This document shows, in pieces, positions 6,315 to 15,248 of a stretch of DNA of 15,248 bases. Position 1 is the stretch's first letter, and every line of letters begins with the position of its first letter. The DNA comes from DATGKR01 sp035294565. GTDB taxonomy: Bacteria; Actinomycetota; Acidimicrobiia; Acidimicrobiales; Palsa-688. The stretch spans positions 1-15,248 of the forward strand of contig DATGKR010000040.1 in assembly GCA_035294565.1 (NCBI GenBank), given 5' to 3'. A program made the position numbers and the translations under genes. Below the pieces are notes generated by a model, which saw only the letters and a program-made list of their open reading frames with translations, ran no database searches and was not told the origin of the DNA.

Positions 6315-7904
6315 TCACGGGCCGGGGGCGCCCAGGTGCAGCTGGAGGTGGACGACGAGACGCTCCACCGGGTCGTCGAGCACCAGCCCGGAGATCTCGG
6401 TGAGCCGACGCATTCGGTAGCGGAACGTGTTGGGGTGGATGTCCAGCGCTGCTGCGGCTGCGGACACGTCGCCGAAGGCGTCGAGGTAGGCGCGCAGGGT
6501 CTGGACGTACTGCTCGGAGAGCAGGTCGGCCCTGCCGCGGGCCAGGTCGGGCTCGGCGGAGACCAGCTCGCGCAGGCGCAACAGGACCGCGTGGCCGCGC
6601 ACGCCGTCGATGGTCGCCACCGCTCCGCGCCCGGGGGACCGGGCGAGGACGGCGAGGACCCGGTCGGCTTCAGCCCGGGAGGCGGGCACCGAGTCGAACC
6701 CGGGGAGCGAGGATCCGATGCCCGCCACGGTCCCGGCGGGCAGCATGTGCCCGTCGCCGGCGGTCATCTCGCGGGCGAGGGCCTCCAGTCGGGCGGGGGA
6801 CGGGGGCGAGTCGTCGACGAGCAGGAAGTAGACAACTGGGCCGATGGCGACCGACGAGCCGCGCCGGCGCGCTGACTCGCAGTAGAGGTCGAGGAGCCGG
6901 CAGGCGCGCCTGCCCTGCACGGCGAGGTCGGTGACCGGCGCGGCGGGCAGCTTGAAGCCGATCACGGTCACCGTCGCCCGCCTGTCGGCGCCGAGCGCCT
7001 CGGCGAGGAGCTGCGGGGCGCCGTGGCCGTCGAGCATGGCGCGCAGGAGGTTGCTCCGCCACGACCTCTGCAGGTCCTCCCCCGAGCGGGCGCGAAGCAG
7101 GTGGAGGGCGGCGACACGCGCCGCCTCTCGCAGCGCGGCCTCGGCGCTGGCGTCGAACGGTCGGCGGTCCTCTGCGACCCAGATCGAGCCGAGCACCTCC
7201 CCGCCAGCCCGGACGGCGACAGCCAGGCGGGGCCGCACCTCGGGGACGGCGTCGGGGTAGTCGATCCTCACCACCTCGTCGCGGTTCCACAGCCGACGGA
7301 ACACGCCGTCGTCGTGCAGCCGCTTCAACCACTCGTCGGGCACCCGCCGGCCGAGGATCGTCTGGCGGCGGGCCTCGTCGATGGGGCTCTCCAGGCTGGA
7401 ATAGGCCAGCACGGTGGACTGCGGGTCCTCGATGGTCGTCGGGCCGCCGACCATCGCCGCGATCGCGTTGGCCAGCCCGAAGAGGTCGCCGATCGCACCG
7501 GCCGCCTCAGTTTCGGGGCTGGTCGAGCCCGCCGCGGCCACGGCCGTGCGCAACAGCGTGTGCAGCTGGCTCCACGCCATCTCGGGGACCACGTTCAACA
7601 CGGCCACCGAGGCCGCCTCTGCCGCCGCCGCGACCGGCCCGGCGCGCTCGGCCGTCCCCCGGAAGAGCACGGCCGCCGCCCCTCCCCTGCCGGCCCGCTC
7701 CACGACAGCGGGGGCGCCCGGGGAGGCGCCGGGGGTGCCCACCGCGAGGACCAGGTCGCCCGCCTCGACCGGCGGGGGATCCTGGGGGTCGTCGATGACC
7801 GGGCGGGTGACCTCGACGTCCAGGCCGGCCGGGGCGGCCACCACGTGGACGAAGTCCGTGCCCAGGTTCTCCAGCAGGGTCCGAAGCGTGGCCCGGTCGC
7901 TCAT
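6315..7904 (-). CDS. PucR family transcriptional regulator
   Basis: A 529-residue DNA-binding regulator. The N-terminal part (about 1-150) is an alpha/beta sensory-type domain. It is followed by a central GAF/CdaR-like region with FGLANAIAAMVGGPTTIED and a weak GGDEF-like fold. The C-terminal PucR-type helix-turn-helix lies at 473-529 (VSAAAAALDIHPNTFRYRMRRL). Family members respond to small metabolites and often activate an adjacent catabolic gene. The ATG at 7904 is preferred over an in-frame ATG at 7991, because MSDRATLRTLLENLG looks like the start of the sensory domain while the 29 extra residues have no domain character. No Shine-Dalgarno precedes either. It is divergent from the serine hydrolase at 8084, which is a plausible target. 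The ligand is unknown. Confidence 0.9.
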   Translation of the reverse strand: MSDRATLRTLLENLGTDFVHVVAAPAGLDVEVTRPVIDDPQDPPPVEAGDLVLAVGTPGASPGAPAVVERAGRGGAAAVLFRGTAERAGPVAAAAEAASVAVLNVVPEMAWSQLHTLLRTAVAAAGSTSPETEAAGAIGDLFGLANAIAAMVGGPTTIEDPQSTVLAYSSLESPIDEARRQTILGRRVPDEWLKRLHDDGVFRRLWNRDEVVRIDYPDAVPEVRPRLAVAVRAGGEVLGSIWVAEDRRPFDASAEAALREAARVAALHLLRARSGEDLQRSWRSNLLRAMLDGHGAPQLLAEALGADRRATVTVIGFKLPAAPVTDLAVQGRRACRLLDLYCESARRRGSSVAIGPVVYFLLVDDSPPSPARLEALAREMTAGDGHMLPAGTVAGIGSSLPGFDSVPASRAEADRVLAVLARSPGRGAVATIDGVRGHAVLLRLRELVSAEPDLARGRADLLSEQYVQTLRAYLDAFGDVSAAAAALDIHPNTFRYRMRRLTEISGLVLDDPVERLVVHLQLHLGAPGP

Positions 7905-8083
7905 GGTCGAACCCGAGCAAACCCCAACGGCGGGGTTCGCGCAAGCGGACAACTCCCCTGGCTTTCTTTCGGCGCCGCCCACGATGCGCACCGGCCCCCA
8001 CGTCGGGCAAGGTTTGCTCTCGTGGACGTGGCCGCCCAGGTGCGCACCGACTGTGCCGACGGTGGCGCAGGGGAAGGAGAGAG
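7905..8083. promoter_or_regulatory. Divergent promoter region with inverted and direct repeats
   Basis: This 179-base spacer separates the regulator from the serine hydrolase. GAGCAAACC (7915-7923) recurs inverted as GGTTTGCTC (8011-8019). A local hairpin AACCCC/GGGGTT occupies 7920-7937 next to the regulator start. TGCGCACCG occurs twice in direct orientation (7985-7993 and 8041-8049), and the second copy sits in the perfect palindrome GGTGCGCACC (8039-8048). No convincing -35/-10 pair was found. The repeats are candidate regulator-binding sites, which is an inference from position. Confidence 0.4.
8074..8079 (+). promoter_or_regulatory. Ribosome-binding site supporting a TTG start
   Basis: AAGGAG ends four bases before TTG 8084, inside a purine-rich run GGGAAGGAGAGAG. 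It is the main reason for accepting the rare TTG start, as there is no nearby ATG or GTG that keeps the conserved N-terminus. Confidence 0.75.
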
Positions 8084-9478
8084 TTGACCGAGGATCTGCA
8101 GGCGAAAGTCGACGAGCTGGCAGCGGAGCTGGAGGTGCCGGGCGTCGCCGTCGGGGTGCTCCTCGCCGGCGAGGAGGGGTACGCCTACCACGGGGTCACC
8201 AGCGTCGAGAACCCGCTGCCCGTCGACGAGAGCACCCTCTTCCAGTTCGGCTCGACCGGCAAGACCTACACCGCCGTGGCGATCCTGCGCCTGATGGAGC
8301 AGGGCCGGCTCGACCTCGACGCCCCGGTCAGGCGCTACGTACCCGAGCTGAAGCTGAAAGACGAAGACGCCGCCGAGAAGGTCACCGTGCTGCACCTGCT
8401 CAACCACACCGCCGGCTGGGAGGGGGACCTCTTCGACGACACGGGCAACGGCGACGACGCCCTGGCCCGCTACGTGGAGCGGATGGCCGACCTCACCCAG
8501 ACGTCCCCGCCGGGACAGGTGGTCAGCTACAACAACGCCTCCCTCTCCCTGGCCGGAAGGGTCATCGAGAAGGTGACCGGCTCGACCTACGAGAAGGCGA
8601 TGAGGGACCTCGTCTTGGACCCGCTCGGGCTGGAGCACACCTTCTTCTTCCCGAACGAGGTGATGACCCGGCGTTTCGCCGTCGGCCACCAGCGCCACGA
8701 GGACGGGCGGATCACCGTCGCCCGCCCCTGGGCGCTTCCCCGCTCGGGCAACCCGGCCGGCGGGATGTCGGCCAACGCCGCCGACCAGATCGCCTGGGCC
8801 CGTTTCCACCTTGGCGACGGCACGGCGAAAGACGGCAAGAGGATCCTCGCCGAGCAGACGCTGAAGCGTATGCAGCAGCCGACGGTCGAGACACCGGGCA
8901 GCGCCATCGGCGACGCCGTGGGAATCTCCTGGCTGCTCCAGGATGTCGGCGGGGTGCGCCTGGTGCAGCACGGAGGGACCACGATCGGCCAGCTGTCGGC
9001 GTTCGTCATGGTGCCCGAACGCGACTTCGCGTTCATCTCGATGACCAACTGCTCGCCCAACGGCGGCGAGCTCAACCACCGTCTCCAGGCGTGGGCGCTC
9101 GAGCGTTTCCTAGGGGTCAAAGAGGACGAGCCTTCCCCGGTCAAGCTCCCCGCCGACGAGCTCGCCGAGTACGTCGGGCGCTACGAAACCGTCGCGGTCG
9201 TCTGCCACGTCAACGCCGATTCGGGCTGGTTGTCGGTGAAAACCGAAGTCAAACCCGAAGCCGCCGCCATCCTGCGCGCGGCGGGTGAGGACCCAGACGA
9301 GGAGCAGCCGGCCATCCCCCTGGCCTTCCTCGATGGCAAGCCCGACCGCTTCGTCGTCCCCGAGGGGCCCGCCAAGGGGATGAAAGGCTATTTCGTCAGG
9401 GACGCCTCCGGCAGGCTCAGCGGCGTCCACCTCGGCGGCCGCCTCGCCACCCGAGCCGCCGAGCCGGCGCCGGCGTGA
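8084..9478 (+). CDS. Serine hydrolase, beta-lactamase class C / esterase family
   Basis: A 464-residue hydrolase of the class C beta-lactamase and D-aminopeptidase/esterase fold. The nucleophile motif S-x-x-K is S57-T-G-K60 in FGSTGKTYTA. The Tyr-x-Asn element is Y149-N-N151, and the third motif is H296-G-G in QHGGTTIG, replacing the K-T-G of true penicillin-binding enzymes. The last 110 residues or so form a separate beta-rich lipocalin-like segment common in these esterases. No signal peptide is visible, so it is probably cytoplasmic and more likely an esterase or amide hydrolase than a resistance enzyme. The start is TTG with a clear Shine-Dalgarno. It is divergent from a PucR-type regulator that may control it, and its stop is seven bases from the end of the converging operon. 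Confidence 0.9.
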   Translation: MTEDLQAKVDELAAELEVPGVAVGVLLAGEEGYAYHGVTSVENPLPVDESTLFQFGSTGKTYTAVAILRLMEQGRLDLDAPVRRYVPELKLKDEDAAEKVTVLHLLNHTAGWEGDLFDDTGNGDDALARYVERMADLTQTSPPGQVVSYNNASLSLAGRVIEKVTGSTYEKAMRDLVLDPLGLEHTFFFPNEVMTRRFAVGHQRHEDGRITVARPWALPRSGNPAGGMSANAADQIAWARFHLGDGTAKDGKRILAEQTLKRMQQPTVETPGSAIGDAVGISWLLQDVGGVRLVQHGGTTIGQLSAFVMVPERDFAFISMTNCSPNGGELNHRLQAWALERFLGVKEDEPSPVKLPADELAEYVGRYETVAVVCHVNADSGWLSVKTEVKPEAAAILRAAGEDPDEEQPAIPLAFLDGKPDRFVVPEGPAKGMKGYFVRDASGRLSGVHLGGRLATRAAEPAPA

Positions 9479-9485
9479 CCCGCAG

Positions 9486-9842
9486 TCAGGCCTGAACGGG
9501 ACGACCCCGGGCCGGCCCCCGTGCACCGGAGCGAGGCCGCCCTTCGAGCAGCGGGAGAAGGGTCTCGGCGGTCTCGGCGGCGGATGCGATGGCTGATTCG
9601 AGGACGAGCCGTTCCCTGGCGGCGGCGCGCCGTTCAAGGTGCACGCCGAGCAGGGCGAAAAAGCAGCCGGCCAGAGCAACTCCGCCGACCGCGCCGGAGA
9701 CGACGAACGGCATCTGGACCCAGACCGCCAGCGTGGCGGCCGCCCCGCGCCACGCGAGGCCGAGCCCGGCCAGGCCGACGGCGGCCACCGCGGCCAGCAC
9801 CAGGGCAGCCCGCACGCCACGGTCGGCCAGGGCGGCGCGCAT
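9486..9842 (-). CDS. Small two-helix membrane protein B (paralogue of the upstream gene)
   Basis: A 118-residue protein with two predicted membrane helices (about 11-30 and 45-67), then an Arg-rich amphipathic helix (69-100) and a basic, disordered tail. It aligns without gaps to the neighbouring 137-residue protein over residues 29-77: an AW pair, the QMP motif (43-45) followed by an aromatic residue and a Val-Ser pair, then a charged helix. Its ATG overlaps the stop of that gene by one base (TGATG at 9840-9844), and an AGGAAG lies just inside the upstream gene, so translation is coupled. It is the last gene of the transporter operon. No known family was recognised and the function is unknown. 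Confidence 0.72.
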   Translation of the reverse strand: MRAALADRGVRAALVLAAVAAVGLAGLGLAWRGAAATLAVWVQMPFVVSGAVGGVALAGCFFALLGVHLERRAAARERLVLESAIASAAETAETLLPLLEGRPRSGARGPARGRPVQA

Positions 9843-10255
9843 CAGCGCTTCCTGCCCCGTTCCTGCAGGCGGGCGATCTCCGCTTGGAGCGACTGGAACG
9901 TCTCGGTCAGAGTCTGCAGCTGCCTGGTCCGCTCGGCGGCGTCCTGGCGCTTGGCGGCGACGTTGACGATGATGAGGCCGACCATGACCAGGCCGAGACC
10001 GGTGAAGCCAGCCGACACCAGGTAGGGCATCTGCAGGGCGACGTCGGTGAGAGCGGCTATCTCCGCCCAGGCGATACCGATGAGGGCGAAACCGACGGCG
10101 ATGACCACGACGCCGACGTAGGTGGGGACGAGCGACGCCGGTTCGAGCCAGCGGGCCCAGGGGCGCGTGGCGCTTCGCCGGTTTGGGCGCACGGGCATCA
10201 CTTCTCCGGTGGGGTCGTAGGGACCTGCAGTCGCGGGCAGGACCACTTCTGTCAT
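9842..10255 (-). CDS. Small two-helix membrane protein A with coiled-coil tail
   Basis: A 137-residue protein. Residues 1-38 are polar, Pro- and Arg-containing and probably cytoplasmic. Membrane helices are predicted at about 42-65 and 78-100. They are followed by a strongly heptad-like charged helix at 101-133 (AAKRQDAAERTRQLQTL onward) that should form a coiled coil. The motif QMPYLVS (75-81) is shared with the next gene. AGGAGA five bases before the ATG at 10255 supports the start. It follows the anchored exoprotein gene by 56 bases and is the fourth gene of the operon. It could be an accessory or scaffolding subunit of the transporter, but this rests only on linkage. No family recognised. 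Confidence 0.78.
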   Translation of the reverse strand: MTEVVLPATAGPYDPTGEVMPVRPNRRSATRPWARWLEPASLVPTYVGVVVIAVGFALIGIAWAEIAALTDVALQMPYLVSAGFTGLGLVMVGLIIVNVAAKRQDAAERTRQLQTLTETFQSLQAEIARLQERGRKR

Positions 10256-10260
10256 GGCGG

Positions 10261-10266
10261 TCTCCT
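10261..10266 (-). promoter_or_regulatory. Strong ribosome-binding site for small membrane protein A
   Basis: Read on the minus strand, AGGAGA lies five bases before the ATG at 10255. It sets the start and allows translation independent of the upstream cistron, unlike the overlapping junctions elsewhere in the operon. Confidence 0.75.
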
Positions 10267-10283
10267 CGCCTGATGGGGTGGGG

Positions 10284-10301
10284 GCGCCCGCGGCGGGGCG
10301 C
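10284..10301 (-). other. All-GC hairpin in the intercistronic gap
   Basis: GCGCCC (10284-10289) can pair with GGGCGC (10296-10301) around a six-base loop. It lies between the stop of the exoprotein gene and the ribosome-binding site of small protein A. There is no U-run. It may be an RNA-processing or attenuation element, or chance in a GC-rich gap. Confidence 0.3.
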
Positions 10302-10311
10302 GGCAGGGGGG

Positions 10312-11363
10312 TCACACGGGGTTCCTCCTCGGCGTGGCGTCGGAGGTGAGGACACGAAGCACGAACACGAGCGCTGCTGCGAAGGCGAGCGGCAGCAGCA
10401 TCACCTCGGGGTAGCGGAAGCCTTTGGAGGCGGCGACCGTCGGGGCGAGGACGGCCCGGCCGGCCTGGCCCGCCGGCTTCGCCGCGGGGGCCTCCGGCGC
10501 CAGGGTCGGGACGGCCGCCGCAGGTTTTGCGGCCGGCAGCGCCACGGCCGGGACGAGGGCACCGGCCGGCGAGGGCACAACGCCGAGCGCCGCGGCGGTG
10601 CCGCCCGCCGAAGGGAACGCCGAGCCGCCGGCAGTCGAGGTCCCTCCGCCCGCGCCGGACGGCACGCTCGCAGCCGGTGGCGGTGCGCCGCCGGGCGCCG
10701 GGGTGGGCGCCGCGGAGAGGCTGAGCGTGGAGGTGATGTGGGGGGCGCCGGGCAGCTCGCGGCCGTTGAACGCGACGTGCCACGTGGATGTCGGGCCCGT
10801 CCTGGCCGGGTCGGGGACGAGGGCGATGCCGTACTCGGGACGGCCGGCGTTCCACGCGGCGAGGAACGGTGTCAGGTCGAGGGTGAACGACGTCGAGCCG
10901 TTCTTGACAGTCGTGTTGACGGTGCAGTCGGTGGGGGGCGGGGCGGCGGTCGACCCCTGCGTGCCGTCGCTGAACGGTCCCGCAGCGAGGCACGCCTCGA
11001 TCGCCGCGGCCGAGTCGTTGCTGTTGCCGTTGCCGCTGACCGTCGCCAGGGGCAGGGTCATCACGCCGGCCGTCGCCGTCTCGCCGGGCGGAAGGTCGCC
11101 AAGATCGGGCTGGACGTAGGTGACGGCGGTCGTCCTGCCGGCGAGCACCCCGACATGGAGGGTGTTGGCGGGGTAGGCGGCCACGGGTAGGGGCGGGCAG
11201 CCCACCGGCGAGGAGCAGGTCCCCACCGGCGGTGTGGCATACCAGGCCTCGGCCGAGTCGGCGACGGTGGCCGTCGCGCTCTGGGCGAAAGCCGGCGCGG
11301 CGAAGGCCAAGGCCGACGCGGTGACCCCCGCGGCGACTGTGACCGCGGCGGGAACGATGCGTC

Positions 11364-11367
<4 letters not shown>
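10312..11367 (-). CDS. Secreted, C-terminally membrane-anchored protein with a beta-sandwich-like (DNRLRE-like) domain
   Basis: A 351-residue exported protein. A signal peptide is clear: RR at 2-3, a hydrophobic core at 7-24 and an AFA-QS cleavage site after residue 28. Residues 29-218 form the extracellular domain with four cysteines (51, 57, 126, 148), possibly two disulfides. The segment FTLDLTPFLAAWNAGRPEYG (161-180) resembles DNRLRE-type beta-sandwich domains, a tentative match. A Pro/Ala/Gly-rich stalk follows (219-315). A single membrane helix (321-340) and a short Arg-containing tail then place the C-terminus inside the cell. The GTG start at 11367 overlaps the stop of the transporter gene (GTGA), with GGGGGTGA upstream. 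It is not a Liv-type periplasmic-binding protein: it has neither the size nor the fold signature. Its role with the transporter is unknown. Confidence 0.8.
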
Positions 11368-14287
<2,920 letters not shown>

Positions 14288-14291
<4 letters not shown>

Positions 14292-15248
14292 GTCCCGGCC
14301 GCCGCGGCGCCCGATAGGAAAACGGCCCGCAGCAGGTCGTCCCTGGCGAGCAGCTCGCCTGCCGGGCCGTCGAAGCGGATCTCACCCTTCTCCATGAAAA
14401 AGGCGTGGTCGACCAGGTTGAGCGCGATGTTGACCGACTGCTCGACGAGCACCACCGCAGCCCCACCGGCGTTGATCCGCCGCACCATGTCGAGCAACTG
14501 GCCGACGACGATCGGCGCCAGGCCGAGGGAAAGCTCGTCGATGAGCAGCAGCTTGGGCCTCAGGATCAGCGCCTTGGACAGGCCGAGCATCTGCTGCTCG
14601 CCGCCCGAAAGCGTCGAGGCCAGGTTGTTGCGCCTCTCGGCCAGGCGGGGGAAGGCGTCGAAGCACTCGTCTATCGCCCGGTCCAGCGCTTTCCGGTCCT
14701 TGCCCAGCGTGTAGCCGAAGCTGCGCAGGTTCTCCACGACGGTCATCGGTCCGAACACCGCCCGGCCGCCGGGCACCTGGGTGACACCCAGGCGCACCCG
14801 GCGCTCGGCGTCGAGGAAGGTGATGTCCTCGCCGACGAGGCGCACCGAACCCGATCGGGGAAGGCACACCCCGGAGATCACCTTGAGCAGCGTCGACTTG
14901 CCCGCCCCGTTGACACCCAGGAGGGCGACCATCTCGCCGTCGTCGACGGTGAAGTCCACGCCGAAGAGCACCTGCAACGACCCGTAGGAAAAGTCGACAC
15001 CCCGGCAGGCGAGCAGCGGCAGGTGGCCTCCGGCGGACTTGATCCGGCCGATCTGCTCCTCCTCGAGCACCTCGTCGATCATCCTGTCCAGATCGGCGCC
15101 CACGTGGCGTCCGGCGGTCGCTATCACCCACGAGCCGAGCACTCCCGGCAGCGTCACCGCCACCATCGACCCGACTATCCCGTAGCGGCGGTCGATGCCG
15201 GCGAAGAAGATGGCGCCGACCAGGCCGCCGATGGCGGTGAAGATCGCG
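14288..15248 (-). CDS. MFS-like membrane protein fused to a LivF-type ABC ATPase (5' end outside window)
   Basis: The frame stays open to the window edge, and the codons upstream of the internal ATG at 15166 clearly encode protein. They give a membrane helix (AIFTAIGGLVGAIFFAG), the loop DRRYG, and a second hydrophobic helix running past 15166. The D-R-R-x-G loop between helices is a hallmark of major facilitator transporters, so ATG 15166 is probably not the start. After a charged linker (about 15110-15020) comes a LivF-type ATPase: Walker A GVNGAGKST (14891-14917), signature LSGGEQQ (14591-14611), Walker B LLLIDEL, with Leu in place of Pro, and VEQ at the H-loop, as is usual in LivF. The TGA overlaps the start of the LivHMG fusion. 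It should be the partner ATPase of that transporter. The role of the MFS-like part is unknown, and it is seen only at its C-terminal end. Confidence 0.82.

Noticed and set aside
7905..7991. A 29-residue N-terminal extension of the PucR-type regulator
   Set aside because: The added residues have no domain character or Shine-Dalgarno and overlap the repeats of the divergent spacer. The 7904 ATG is preferred, although this is not proven.
15164..15166. ATG as the start of a 292-residue LivF protein
   Set aside because: The codons upstream in the same frame encode a convincing membrane helix and a DRRYG loop, and no ribosome-binding site precedes the ATG, so it is most likely an internal methionine.

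Overview
The window is about 70% GC and densely coded, with GTG and TTG starts, 1-4 base stop/start overlaps, a PucR-family regulator, a mycothiol-type (TIGR03086/DinB-like) protein and CoA-ester catabolism enzymes. This points to a high-GC actinobacterium. The fused branched-chain-amino-acid-type ABC transporter suggests the Acidimicrobiia or a relative, but that placement is an inference. No RNA gene, CRISPR array, insertion sequence or phage gene was seen, and no stretch over 300 bases lacks a gene.

Layout, left to right. (1) 2-313 (+) is the end of a low-complexity, probably surface-exposed protein with hexapeptide repeats. (2) 409-2651 (+) is a two-gene unit: an enoyl-CoA hydratase and a type-1 thiolase-like protein, joined by an ATGA overlap. 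It is preceded by a promoter buried in two nested palindromes. (3) An acyl-CoA dehydrogenase (2623-3765, -) runs tail-to-tail into the thiolase gene and overlaps it by 29 bases. Together these three genes look like part of a fatty-acid or sterol side-chain beta-oxidation locus. (4) 3841-4215 (-) is a small protein with a C-terminal helix-turn-helix. It is divergent from a mycothiol-dependent-type metalloprotein (4408-4989, +), and the spacer between them is packed with G-quadruplex motifs. (5) A YbjQ/UPF0145 protein (5021-5344) and a short-chain dehydrogenase (5349-6296) form a tight pair. (6) A PucR-type regulator (6315-7904, -) is divergent from a beta-lactamase-fold serine hydrolase (8084-9478, +).

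(7) From 15248 down to 9486 (-) there is one apparent operon of five genes. The first is a protein with an MFS-like membrane end fused to a LivF-type ATPase (5' end outside the window). Next is a 975-residue LivH-LivM-LivG fusion, then a signal-peptide-bearing, C-terminally anchored extracellular protein, and then two small homologous two-helix membrane proteins. Three of the four junctions overlap by 1 or 4 bases. A Liv-type importer normally uses five polypeptides: the binding protein LivJ/K and LivH, M, G and F. Here the four non-binding parts are packed into two chains, and no periplasmic-binding protein is visible. Instead, the operon continues with an anchored exoprotein and two paralogous membrane proteins of unknown role. 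This is the most unusual module in the window.
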